Assembly (NCBI GenBank): GCA_934402375.1
Contig: CAKRUB010000031.1
Location: 1 to 32,019 of the forward strand
DNA from: an uncultured Acetatifactor sp.
Lineage (GTDB): Bacteria; Bacillota; Clostridia; Lachnospirales; Lachnospiraceae
Direction: 5' to 3'
DNA: 32,019 nt
Part shown: in pieces, positions 13,882 to 22,747 of the stretch
Layout: every line of letters starts with the position of its first letter
How positions within the stretch are numbered: position 1 is the first letter of the stretch
Translations under genes and position numbers: made by a program
The notes under the pieces: generated by a model
Databases searched by the model: none
Seen by the model: the letters and a program-made list of their open reading frames with translations, nothing else
Told to the model about the DNA's origin: nothing

Positions 13882-16080
13882 GTGGACAAGAAAAGGAATA
13901 AATTTTCCATAAAAATGCAGAAGAAGCTGGTGGTACTGTTTGGATTGGTACTGCTGGCTTTTACAGGGTTAAGCATCAGACTGATCTGGCTGACAAGGGA
14001 GAACGGAACCCGTTACCAGAAGCAGGTGCTCGCCCAGCAGCAGTATGATTCCATCACGCTGCCTTACCGGCGTGGAGACATTGTGGATGCGAAAGGGACG
14101 AAGCTCGCAACGAGCGAGAAGGTGTACAATCTCGTCATAGACGCGAAGGTCATGAATACGGAGCTGAACGGAAAGACCCCTTATCTCGAGCCGACGCTTG
14201 AGGCACTCGGACAGTATTTTGCCCTCGATATGACGGCAATCCGGGAATATGTGGCTACCCACAAGGAGGCGTCATGGTATGTTCCGCTGAAACGGCTGAC
14301 CTATGATGAGATCAGCGGCTTCCAGCAGGCGAAAAGCGAAAATTCCAACATCAAGGGCGTCTGGTTCGAGGAGGAGTACAAGAGGGTCTACCCTTACGGT
14401 TCGCTTGCAGCGGACACGATCGGCTTTACGAGCACAGACAATCAGGGAAGCTATGGGCTTGAGGAATATTACGACAGCGTTCTGAACGGCATCAACGGGA
14501 GAGAGTATGGCTATCTGAACGATGACCTGAATCTGGAGCGCACCGTGAAGGCGGCGGTTGACGGCAGCAGCGTTCACAGCACGATAGATGCTAATGTGCA
14601 GATGATTGTGGAAAAGTATCTGGCAAAGTTCATGGAGGAATTCAAGGACAACTATAAGCCGGGAAACGGCGCGGAGAATGTGGGCTGTATTATCCAGTGG
14701 GTTAATACGGGAGAGATTCTTGCCATGGCGAGCGTCCCGACCTACGACCTGAACAATGTCAGAGACCCGCAGGCGCTGCTCGGCTCGATGATGGTTGAGA
14801 AGGTGGACACCGCCAACGGCTATTATGAGATCAAGAAGAATGGAACAGTCATCGATCAGACGGTTCTGGATGCCATGAGTGAGGATGACCTGTACCTTAA
14901 TCTGAATAACCTCTGGAAGAATTATTGTATCACGGGAACCTATGAGCCGGGCTCCGTCGCAAAGCCGTTCACGGTAGCAATGGCGCTGGAAAAGGGTGAC
15001 ATCACACCGAACTCTACCTTTGAGTGCAGCGGTTACATGGAGATCGGCGGTTATAAGATCCGCTGTCATAACGGTGCGGAGGGAACGATGACGCTGGAAA
15101 AGGCGGTCGCAAAATCCTGCAACGTGACGATGATGAAGATTGCACAGCTTGTCGGAGCCGATGATTTCTGTGAGTTTCAAAGAGTATTTAACTTCGGACT
15201 GAAGACAAACGTTGATCTGGCTGGAGAGGCAAGAACGGCAAGTCTGGTCTATTCGGCAGACCAGATGGGCCCCACAGACCTTGCGACAAACAGCTTCGGA
15301 CAGAACTTTAATGTCACAATGATACAGATGATCACGGCGTTCAGTTCCCTGATCAACGGCGGTTATTACTATGAGCCGCACCTTGTGAGCAAGATTACAA
15401 ATGCCAGTGGCGCAACGGTGGAAAATATCGAGCCGCGAATCCTGAAGCAGACGGTGTCCGAGGAGACCTCCGCATATATCAGGCAGTACTGTAAGGCGGT
15501 GGTTACGGAGGGAACCGGAAAGACTGCGCGCCCGGCGGGGTACATGATCGGCGGAAAGACCGGTACGGCGGAGACAATCGACCAGAATACGCATAAGCGT
15601 TCCAAGGACGAGCATGTCGTTTCCTTTATGGGCTATGCTCCGGCGGACAACCCGCAGATTGCAATTTACGTCGTGGTTGACAGACCGAATGTGAGCCACC
15701 AGGGCGATGCAAAGCACGCGACCAGACTGGTACGGAGTATTCTGACGGAGGTGCTTCCCTATCTGAATATCTTTATGACGGAGGAACTGTCAGACACCGA
15801 GAGGGAGGAGCTTGCGGCATTGAATCTCGAGATTACGACGCAGTATGGACAGCAGACTTCTGACACGACACCCGGAGAGGACGATGGGGAGACACAGCCC
15901 GAGCAGCCGGCGGAGGGAGAGGAACAGCCGGCATGGATGAGCTACCCGATTGACCCGGCGACAGGCTACAGGGTGGACCCTGAGACGGGCTATAAATATG
16001 ATGCACAGGAGGGCTTCCTTGTCGAGGGAGACGAGAATGTCATGGGCGAGGACGGGCCGGTGAATCCCAACATCAATTAA
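13882..16080 (+). CDS. Class B penicillin-binding protein, septal transpeptidase (FtsI/PBP2B type)
   Basis: 732 residues from GTG 13882, chosen because AGAGGTGA lies 9 nt upstream; the longer frame would start inside ftsL. One N-terminal membrane anchor (about 13-33) is followed by a dimerisation domain (RGDIVDAKGTKLA) and a transpeptidase domain with S358-V-A-K (PGSVAKP), S412-C-N and K559-T-G (GGKTGTAE). These are the penicillin-target catalytic motifs that cross-link peptidoglycan. The C-terminal tail is long, acidic and Pro/Glu-rich, and ends in near-repeats DPATGYRVDPETGYKYD. I see no PASTA domain. It stands 16 bp after ftsL, in the place of pbpB/ftsI. Confidence 0.92.
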   Translation: MDKKRNKFSIKMQKKLVVLFGLVLLAFTGLSIRLIWLTRENGTRYQKQVLAQQQYDSITLPYRRGDIVDAKGTKLATSEKVYNLVIDAKVMNTELNGKTPYLEPTLEALGQYFALDMTAIREYVATHKEASWYVPLKRLTYDEISGFQQAKSENSNIKGVWFEEEYKRVYPYGSLAADTIGFTSTDNQGSYGLEEYYDSVLNGINGREYGYLNDDLNLERTVKAAVDGSSVHSTIDANVQMIVEKYLAKFMEEFKDNYKPGNGAENVGCIIQWVNTGEILAMASVPTYDLNNVRDPQALLGSMMVEKVDTANGYYEIKKNGTVIDQTVLDAMSEDDLYLNLNNLWKNYCITGTYEPGSVAKPFTVAMALEKGDITPNSTFECSGYMEIGGYKIRCHNGAEGTMTLEKAVAKSCNVTMMKIAQLVGADDFCEFQRVFNFGLKTNVDLAGEARTASLVYSADQMGPTDLATNSFGQNFNVTMIQMITAFSSLINGGYYYEPHLVSKITNASGATVENIEPRILKQTVSEETSAYIRQYCKAVVTEGTGKTARPAGYMIGGKTGTAETIDQNTHKRSKDEHVVSFMGYAPADNPQIAIYVVVDRPNVSHQGDAKHATRLVRSILTEVLPYLNIFMTEELSDTEREELAALNLEITTQYGQQTSDTTPGEDDGETQPEQPAEGEEQPAWMSYPIDPATGYRVDPETGYKYDAQEGFLVEGDENVMGEDGPVNPNIN

Positions 16081-16093
16081 TACGAAAGACATA

Positions 16094-16144
16094 ACCTCAT
16101 AAAAAGGGGAATAGAGTATATCAATCCCCTTTCTATGAGGTTTT
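16094..16144 (+). promoter_or_regulatory. Long hairpin covering the ribosome binding site of the second PBP gene
   Basis: The arms 16094-16110 and 16125-16141 pair over 17 positions with one mismatch, around a 14-nt loop, and TTTT follows (16141-16144). The right arm contains GAGG (16137-16140), the likely ribosome binding site for ATG 16147. It can therefore act as an intrinsic terminator or attenuator, or hide the site. Confidence 0.75.
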
Positions 16145-16146
16145 CT

Positions 16147-17883
16147 ATGCTGACGGATAACAACAAGATTTTTCACAGAAAGAAGATACTGACAATATTT
16201 CTGATCTGTGCGGGTATCCTCCTGTTCCTGTTCGGCAGACTTGTATACCTCTGCATATGGCGTGCGGAGCATTACGCCGTGAAGGCGGAGCAGCTTCATG
16301 AGAGGGAGAGGAACATCAAAGCGGCGAGGGGAAGGATACTGGATCGAAACGGCAATGTCCTTGCGGACAACAAGACGGTCTGCACGGTTTCCGTGATACA
16401 TAACCAGATCGAGGATGCGGAGGAGGTCATCGAAATCCTTTGCCGGGAGCTGGAGCTGTCGGAGGAATATGTACGAAAAAGGGTGGAGAAATATTCCTCC
16501 ATGGAACGCATCAAGAGCAATGTCGATAAGGCGATCGGCGACAGGATCAGGGAATATGACCTGCCGGGTGTCAAGGTGGATGAGGACTATAAAAGATATT
16601 ATCCCTGCGGTGAGCTGGCGAGCAAGGTGCTCGGCTTTACCGGCGGGGACAATCAGGGCATCATCGGGCTTGAAGTTAAATACGAGGAGTATCTGCAGGG
16701 AAAGCCCGGCACCATCCTCACGGTGACGGATGCAAAGGGACTGGAGGTGGAGGCGGCGGGAGAGAGACGGATCGAGCCGGAGAGCGGGAGTGATCTCTGT
16801 ACCAGTCTGGATATGAACATCCAGTATTACGCGACCCAGCTGGCGGTGCAGACGATGGCGACAAAGGAGGCGGACAGCGTGTCCATTCTCGTCATGAACC
16901 CTCAGAACGGCGAAATTTACGCGATGGTGAATGTGCCGGAATTTGACCTGAACGATCCCTACAGCCTTCCGGAGGGAACGCAGGAGGGACTCAGCGCCGA
17001 AGAAAAGCAGAATCTGCTCAACGGCATTTGGAGAAATGGGTGCATCAATGACACCTATGAACCGGGTTCTACCTTTAAGATCATTACGGCGGCAGCAGGG
17101 CTTGAGGAGGGCGTCATCACGACGGCGAGCACCTTCAGCTGTCCGGGCTTCATCGTCGTGGACGACCGGAAAATCCGCTGCCATAAGATTGCGGGACACG
17201 GCTCGCAGGATTTCACGCATTGTATGATGAATTCCTGCAATCCGGCGCTCATCTCCGTGGGGCTGCGGCTCGGCATTGATAAATATTATGAATATTTTGA
17301 GGCGTTCGGACTTAAGGATAAGACAGGGATTGATCTGCCCGGTGAGGCGGGAACCATCATGCACAAGAAGGAGAACATGGGCAATGTGGAGCTGGCGACG
17401 GTTGCCTTCGGGCAGTCCTTCCAGATTACGCCGATCCAGCTGCTGACAACGGCATCCTCCATTATCAACGGCGGAAACCGGATCACACCGCACTTCGGGG
17501 TGCAGACCATGGACGCGGACGGAAATGTGCAGGAAACCTTTACCTATCCGGTCAGACAAGGGATTCTGTCGGAGGAGACCAGCGCGACAATGCGGGGAAT
17601 ACTGGAGATGGTGGTCGCGGAGGGTTCGGGAAAGAACGGTGCGATTGAGGGCTTCCGCATCGGTGGAAAGACGGCGACCAGTCAGACCCTGCCAAGAGGA
17701 AGCGGCAGGTATATCTCATCGTTTATCGGCTTCGCACCGGCGGACGATCCACAGGTCATCGCGCTTGCCATCATCAACAATCCGCAGGGTGTTTACTACG
17801 GCGGACAGGTGGCGGCACCGGTCATCCGCCAGCTTTTTGAAAATATTCTTCCGTATTTAGGTATAATGGGGTATAATCAATGA
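16147..17883 (+). CDS. Class B penicillin-binding protein, SpoVD-like
   Basis: 578 residues from ATG 16147; the in-frame ATG at 16135 is inside the hairpin arm that holds the ribosome binding site. One N-terminal membrane segment (about 13-37) precedes a dimerisation domain (ARGRILDRNGNVLAD) and the transpeptidase domain. Motifs are S308-T-F-K and S363-C-N, but the third motif reads K508-T-A (GGKTATSQ) where most members have KTG. Position directly after the septal PBP is that of spoVD in Bacillus, a sporulation-specific transpeptidase needed for spore cortex. The role in this organism is inferred from context; it could also function in vegetative division. Its stop overlaps the mraY start. 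Confidence 0.88.
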   Translation: MLTDNNKIFHRKKILTIFLICAGILLFLFGRLVYLCIWRAEHYAVKAEQLHERERNIKAARGRILDRNGNVLADNKTVCTVSVIHNQIEDAEEVIEILCRELELSEEYVRKRVEKYSSMERIKSNVDKAIGDRIREYDLPGVKVDEDYKRYYPCGELASKVLGFTGGDNQGIIGLEVKYEEYLQGKPGTILTVTDAKGLEVEAAGERRIEPESGSDLCTSLDMNIQYYATQLAVQTMATKEADSVSILVMNPQNGEIYAMVNVPEFDLNDPYSLPEGTQEGLSAEEKQNLLNGIWRNGCINDTYEPGSTFKIITAAAGLEEGVITTASTFSCPGFIVVDDRKIRCHKIAGHGSQDFTHCMMNSCNPALISVGLRLGIDKYYEYFEAFGLKDKTGIDLPGEAGTIMHKKENMGNVELATVAFGQSFQITPIQLLTTASSIINGGNRITPHFGVQTMDADGNVQETFTYPVRQGILSEETSATMRGILEMVVAEGSGKNGAIEGFRIGGKTATSQTLPRGSGRYISSFIGFAPADDPQVIALAIINNPQGVYYGGQVAAPVIRQLFENILPYLGIMGYNQ

Positions 17884-18842
17884 TGAGTAAGGTCAGTATT
17901 TTGGCAGTTATCATTTCGTTTGGCGTCAGCGCCCTGCTGGGACCGGTTCTGATTCCGTGGCTGAGACGGCTGAAGGTCGGGCAGACAGTGAGAGAGGACG
18001 GACCGGCAGAACATCTGAAAAAGAACGGGACACCGACAATGGGAGGAATTCTGATCCTGCTCGCGGTGTCGGTGACTTCTCTGATTTTTCTGGAGGATTA
18101 TCCACAGACGGCGCCGATCCTGTTCCTGACGGTCGGCTTCGGACTGGTCGGCTTTGTCGACGATTACATAAAGGTTGTGTGCAGAAGATCGATGGGCTTA
18201 TCGCCCGTGCAGAAGCTGGCAGGTCAGCTCCTGATCACGGGAATATTTGCATGCTATCTGCTGAAATTCACGGATGTCAGCCTGGCGATGAGAGTGCCGT
18301 TCGGGCATGGGACATTCTGGAATTTCGGTGCATGGAACCTGCCGATTCTGTTCTTTATTGTGCTCGGCACGGTCAACGGAGTCAATTTTACGGACGGTCT
18401 GGACGGACTGGCGGGCAGCGTCACGGTGATTGTTGCGGTCTTCTTCACGGCGGTCGCGGCTGGAATGGGAAGCGGGCTGGAGCCTGTGACCTGTGCGGTG
18501 GCGGGTGCGCTGCTGGGCTTTCTCCTTTTTAATGTATATCCGGCAGCTGTATTTATGGGAGACACCGGTTCGCTGGCGCTCGGCGGCTTTGTGGCGGCGT
18601 GCGGATATATGCTGCAGCTGCCTCTGTTCATAGCGATCGTTGGGATAGTGTACATGGTAGAGGTCATATCCGTGGTCTTACAGGTAGCTTTCTTTAAGCT
18701 GACCGGCGGGAAGCGTCTGTTCCGCATGGCTCCGCTGCATCATCATTTTGAGCTTTGCGGCTGGTCGGAAACGCGGATCACGGCGGTATTTACGGTGATT
18801 ACGGCACTGATGTGTCTGATTGCATTGCTTGGATTGAAGTAG
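17880..18842 (+). CDS. mraY: Phospho-N-acetylmuramoyl-pentapeptide transferase
   Basis: 320 residues with about ten membrane segments. Conserved blocks are GTPTMGG, FVDDYIKV (catalytic Asp pair), NFTDGLDGLAG, FMGDTGSLALGG and the late APLHHHFE. MraY transfers phospho-MurNAc-pentapeptide from UDP to undecaprenyl phosphate, making lipid I at the inner membrane face. ATG 17880 overlaps the upstream stop by four bases (ATGA), which suggests translational coupling; ATG 17883 is an alternative. murE and murF, often next to it, are not here. Confidence 0.97.
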   Translation: MMSKVSILAVIISFGVSALLGPVLIPWLRRLKVGQTVREDGPAEHLKKNGTPTMGGILILLAVSVTSLIFLEDYPQTAPILFLTVGFGLVGFVDDYIKVVCRRSMGLSPVQKLAGQLLITGIFACYLLKFTDVSLAMRVPFGHGTFWNFGAWNLPILFFIVLGTVNGVNFTDGLDGLAGSVTVIVAVFFTAVAAGMGSGLEPVTCAVAGALLGFLLFNVYPAAVFMGDTGSLALGGFVAACGYMLQLPLFIAIVGIVYMVEVISVVLQVAFFKLTGGKRLFRMAPLHHHFELCGWSETRITAVFTVITALMCLIALLGLK

Positions 18843-18888
18843 ATTTCAGGGAACTGGATATAAAATAATAGAAAAGGAAGACAAATGG

Positions 18889-20241
18889 ATGAAAAATTAT
18901 CTGGTGATAGGCTCCGGCATCAGCGGGGTTGGATCGGTAAAGCTTTTAGAGCACATGGGAAAGCAGGTAGTCCTTTATGACAGCAGCGACAAGCTGACTG
19001 CGGAGGAAATCAGGGCAAAGCTCCCGGGGAAAAGCAGGGCTGTCTGCATTGTTGGGGAGCTTCCGACGGATGTGCTGGAATCGACCGAGGCCGTTGTGCT
19101 CAGTCCCGGCGTGCCGGTAGATATACCGCTTGTGCTGGCGCTGAAGGAGCACGGCGCGAGAGTCATGGGCGAGATCGAACTCGGCTTTCAGGAGGAAAAA
19201 GGAAGCGTTATTGCCATCACCGGAACAAACGGCAAGACGACGACGACAACGCTTGTCGGCGAGATCATGAAGGCGTGGAAGGGGGAGGAGCAGGTCTTTG
19301 TCGTGGGAAACATCGGGAAAGCCTACACCTCCGAATGCCTGAAAACATCGGAAAAGACAGTGACGGTCGGAGAGATCAGCTCCTTCCAGCTGGAGACGAT
19401 CTGTGATTTCCATCCGGCAGTTTCCGCTATCCTGAATATTACCCCGGATCATCTGAACCGCCATCACACAATGGAGGCATATGTGGCGGCGAAGGAGAAT
19501 ATTACCCGGAATCAGACAAAGCAGGATACCTGCGTGCTGAATTATGAAAACGGATATACCAGAGACTTCGGGGACAGGTGTCCGGCGGAAGTAATATGGT
19601 TCTCATCGGCGAGGGAGCTTGCGGACGGCTACTGGCTGAGCGGGGATAAGATCATGAGAAGCAGGGGCGGCGCAAAGCGTGAGGTCATGGACATCCATAA
19701 GGACATGAATCTTGTCGGTATCTGCAACGTTGAAAATGTCATGGCAGCGCTGGCAATCGCAGAGGCATCCGGGGTGCCGGAGCAGACGACGCTGGCTGTC
19801 ATCAGGGATTTTCACGCGGTGGAGCACCGCATTGAGTTCGTGGCGACGAAGAACGGTGTGGACTATTACAATGATTCCAAGGGAACAAATCCTGACGCCG
19901 CAATCCAGGGAATCAAGGCGATGAGCAAGCCGACCGTCCTGATCGGAGGCGGCTATGACAAGCAGAGCGAGTATGACGAGTGGATAGACAGCTTTGACGG
20001 CAAGGTGAAGTGGCTGGTGCTGATCGGACAGACAAGGGAGAAGATCGCGGAGTGTGCGAGGAGACATGGCTTTGAGCAGATCAAGTTTGCCGACAGCTAC
20101 GACGAATGCCTGAAGCTCTGCACGGAGCTTGCCGAGCCGGGAGACGCTGTGCTCCTGTCGCCCGCCTGCGCAAGCTGGGGAATGTTTCCGAATTATGAAG
20201 TCAGGGGCGAGTTATTCAAGGAATATGTCGGCCGCCTGTAG
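18889..20241 (+). CDS. murD: UDP-N-acetylmuramoylalanine--D-glutamate ligase
   Basis: 450 residues, standard length. A Rossmann-like N-terminus (VIGSGISGVGSVKLL) is followed by the Mur-ligase ATP loop ITGTNGKTTTT (about 107-117), the NITPDHLNRH segment and the late DSKGTNPDAA motif. MurD adds D-glutamate to UDP-MurNAc-L-Ala in the cytoplasm. The start is ATG 18889 with AAAAGGAAG 8 nt upstream; the out-of-frame ATG at 18885 is not used. It follows mraY by 46 bp and precedes ftsW by 14 bp. Confidence 0.97.
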   Translation: MKNYLVIGSGISGVGSVKLLEHMGKQVVLYDSSDKLTAEEIRAKLPGKSRAVCIVGELPTDVLESTEAVVLSPGVPVDIPLVLALKEHGARVMGEIELGFQEEKGSVIAITGTNGKTTTTTLVGEIMKAWKGEEQVFVVGNIGKAYTSECLKTSEKTVTVGEISSFQLETICDFHPAVSAILNITPDHLNRHHTMEAYVAAKENITRNQTKQDTCVLNYENGYTRDFGDRCPAEVIWFSSARELADGYWLSGDKIMRSRGGAKREVMDIHKDMNLVGICNVENVMAALAIAEASGVPEQTTLAVIRDFHAVEHRIEFVATKNGVDYYNDSKGTNPDAAIQGIKAMSKPTVLIGGGYDKQSEYDEWIDSFDGKVKWLVLIGQTREKIAECARRHGFEQIKFADSYDECLKLCTELAEPGDAVLLSPACASWGMFPNYEVRGELFKEYVGRL

Positions 20242-20255
20242 AACGGGGAGTGTCT

Positions 20256-21422
20256 ATGGCTATACAGAGAACGACGAAACGAAGAAAAAAAGAACAATCT
20301 GAGTATTTTTTTGACTACAGCCTTCTGTTTATCGTGCTGTTCCTTCTCGGCTTCGGACTGGTCATGATCTATTCGGCAAGCTCCTATGAGGCGTTTCAGA
20401 GCTTCGGGGATGCCGCATATTACCTGAAGAAGCAGCTGATCGCCATCATTCTCGGACTGATACTGATGACGCTTGTGGCAAATATTCCTTATCATTTCTG
20501 GGAGAGGTTCGCATTTCTGGGTTATCTTGTGGCAATGGGGCTGGTTCCGCTGGTTCTGACACCGCTTGGGGTCGAGTCGCACGGTGCAAGAAGGTGGGTT
20601 CGTATTCCGGGCATCGGATTGAATTTACAGCCGGCGGAGGTGGCAAAGCTCTGCATGATCCTCTTTCTGGCGGTCATGGTTTGCAAGATTGGGAAAAACG
20701 TCCGGACATGGAAGGGCTTCCTGTTCATGATCATAGTTCCGCTCCCCATTGTGGCGGAGGTTTACCTGATCACAAAGAACCTCAGCTCCGCCATCATCAT
20801 TATGGGGATCTCGGTGCTTATGGTTTTTGTTGCGAGTCCGGATTACAAGAAGTTTGTCATCATGGGACTGCTCGGCGTGGCGGCTGTTGTTGGATTAGTA
20901 TTCATGATCGTCTCCTCAGGAGGAGAGGGTGGCTTCCGAAGCGAGAGAATTGTGGCATGGCTCGATCCCGAGAGCAAGGCGCAGGGCAAGGGCTTCCAGA
21001 CGCTGCAGGCACTGTATGCCATCGGCAGCGGCGGCATATGGGGAAAGGGTCTCGGGCAGAGTATGCAGAAGCTGAGCTTCCTGCCGGAGGCGCAGAACGA
21101 CATGATTTTCTCGATTATCTGCGAGGAGCTGGGCATCTTTGGAGCAATTGCCGTGATCCTGATGTTCATCATGCTTCTCTGGCGAATGATGGTGATCGCC
21201 AACAATGCCTCCGACCTGTTCGGCGCAATGCTCGTCGTCGGTGTTATGGGGCATATCGCCATTCAGGCGATCCTGAATATTGCCGTTGTGACCAACACTA
21301 TTCCGAATACTGGTATTTCCCTGCCCTTTATCAGTTACGGCGGATCTTCCGTCATGTTCCTGCTGATAGAGATCGGGCTGGTCTTAAGCGTGGCAAAGCG
21401 GATAGAACTGAAGGAGCTATAG
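20256..21422 (+). CDS. ftsW: SEDS-family peptidoglycan polymerase FtsW (SpoVE-like)
   Basis: About 388 residues from ATG 20256 (GGGGAG at 20244-20249; the GTG at 20250 would overlap that site). A strongly basic cytoplasmic N-terminus (TTKRRKKE) is followed by about ten membrane segments. Typical SEDS blocks are YSASSYEAF, GARRWVRIPGIGLNLQPAE, the extracellular loop SGGIWGKGLGQS and TGISLPFISYGGSS. SEDS proteins polymerise glycan strands from lipid II with a partner class B PBP; two such PBPs are encoded upstream. In Bacillus the gene in this place is spoVE, so a sporulation role is possible, and sequence alone does not separate the two. Confidence 0.93.
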   Translation: MAIQRTTKRRKKEQSEYFFDYSLLFIVLFLLGFGLVMIYSASSYEAFQSFGDAAYYLKKQLIAIILGLILMTLVANIPYHFWERFAFLGYLVAMGLVPLVLTPLGVESHGARRWVRIPGIGLNLQPAEVAKLCMILFLAVMVCKIGKNVRTWKGFLFMIIVPLPIVAEVYLITKNLSSAIIIMGISVLMVFVASPDYKKFVIMGLLGVAAVVGLVFMIVSSGGEGGFRSERIVAWLDPESKAQGKGFQTLQALYAIGSGGIWGKGLGQSMQKLSFLPEAQNDMIFSIICEELGIFGAIAVILMFIMLLWRMMVIANNASDLFGAMLVVGVMGHIAIQAILNIAVVTNTIPNTGISLPFISYGGSSVMFLLIEIGLVLSVAKRIELKEL

Positions 21423-21493
21423 GAGACGGATTTCGGGAACGCGTACATGCTCCTGCACATAGAATATAGTAATCTTATTCAAGGCAGAGAGCT

Positions 21494-22747
21494 ATGGACA
21501 CGATTCATATTCGGGGCGGTGTCGCCCTGCAGGGAAAGGTATGTATTCAAGGCTCCAAAAATGCGACGCTTCCGGTTCTGGCGGCGACGCTTTTAAATGG
21601 TGAGGTTTCGTACATCGGAAATTGCCCCAGAATTGCGGATGTCTATGCCATGGCGGGTCTTCTGCAAAGCCTGGGCTGTGTTGTGAACTGGCAGGAGAAT
21701 GGTCTGACAGTGGATTCCTCCAAGGTCAGAAGAGGTGATATTTGTTCAGAGGCAGTGAGAGGAATGAGGTCTTCTCTGTGCCTGCTCGGCGCGATGCTGG
21801 GCAGATGCAATGAGGTGGTGATGGAGTACCCGGGAGGCTGTGTCATCGGTTCGAGGCCGATTGACCTGCACATCACGGCGCTGCGGCAGATGGGGGTGGA
21901 ATTCAGCGAGGAGGGCGGTGTGCTCCACGCGACTGCGGACAGACTGCACGGGGCAGAGATTCATATGCCAAAGCCGAGTGTCGGGGCGACGGAAAATATT
22001 ATTCTTGCCGCTGTCATGGCGGAGGGAGACACGATTCTGGACGGTGCGGCAAGAGAGCCGGAGATCGAGGCGCTTTGCAGATATTTGCAGCTCTGTGGCG
22101 CGGAAATTGACGGAGCGGGCACTGACAGGCTTGTAATCCGGGGCGGGAAAAAGCTCTATGGGGCAGACTTTGAAGTTCCGGCGGACAGAATCGTGGCGGG
22201 AACCTATCTTATGGCCTGCATGGGAACCGGGGGAAATATCTTTCTGGAAAATGCGCCGGTCGGTGAGCTCGGGGCAGTGTTGGAGCTTGCCGAGCAGATG
22301 GGGGGAAAGCTGTGCAGCTCTGACAGCGGAGTCTATGTGCAGGGACCGGAGAGAACGCTGGCGGTGAAGCAGATCGTGACGGCGCCTTATCCGGGCTTCC
22401 CGACAGACCTTCAATCGCTTGTACTTGCAGTGGAGACCATCGCGGACGGTGAGACGCTTGTGGAAGAGACCATCTTTGAGAACCGCTTCCGTGTTGTGGA
22501 GGAGCTCAGGAGGATGGGAGGCGACATTGAGCAGCTGGATGCGTTCAGAGTGCGTGTCAGAGGTGTGGAAAGGCTGAAGGGCGCGGAGGTTACGGCGAAG
22601 GAGCTGCGGGGCGGCGCTGCGCTGGTCGTTGCCGGGCTGATGGCAGATGGGAGAACCACGGTTTCCGGGTGCCCGTATATATACCGCGGATATGAAAATA
22701 TCTGCAGAGATCTCAGAGAGTTAGGAGCGCGGGTCATAAGTGTATAA
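21494..22747 (+). CDS. murA: UDP-N-acetylglucosamine 1-carboxyvinyltransferase
   Basis: 417 residues. The N-terminal GSKNA (Lys22-Asn23) binds substrate, and EYPGGCVIGSRPIDLH holds the active-site cysteine (C116), the fosfomycin target. The rest follows the inside-out barrel of EPSP-synthase-like enzymes, with GATENI and PYPGFPTDLQ blocks. MurA adds enolpyruvate from PEP to UDP-GlcNAc, the first committed step of peptidoglycan synthesis. It takes the place where many dcw clusters carry murG/murB. The last eight bases overlap the start of the ftsQ gene. Confidence 0.96.
   Translation: MDTIHIRGGVALQGKVCIQGSKNATLPVLAATLLNGEVSYIGNCPRIADVYAMAGLLQSLGCVVNWQENGLTVDSSKVRRGDICSEAVRGMRSSLCLLGAMLGRCNEVVMEYPGGCVIGSRPIDLHITALRQMGVEFSEEGGVLHATADRLHGAEIHMPKPSVGATENIILAAVMAEGDTILDGAAREPEIEALCRYLQLCGAEIDGAGTDRLVIRGGKKLYGADFEVPADRIVAGTYLMACMGTGGNIFLENAPVGELGAVLELAEQMGGKLCSSDSGVYVQGPERTLAVKQIVTAPYPGFPTDLQSLVLAVETIADGETLVEETIFENRFRVVEELRRMGGDIEQLDAFRVRVRGVERLKGAEVTAKELRGGAALVVAGLMADGRTTVSGCPYIYRGYENICRDLRELGARVISV

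Noticed and set aside
14272..17559. Long open frames on the minus strand opposite the two PBP genes (481 and 589 codons).
   Set aside because: They are mirror frames of clear PBP genes with all catalytic motifs, give His/Arg/Leu-rich unlikely proteins, and have no ribosome binding sites or operon context.
17860..17885. Two TATAAT-like sequences just before mraY.
   Set aside because: They lie in the coding end of the upstream PBP (codons for LGIMGYNQ) and no -35 element is placed correctly.
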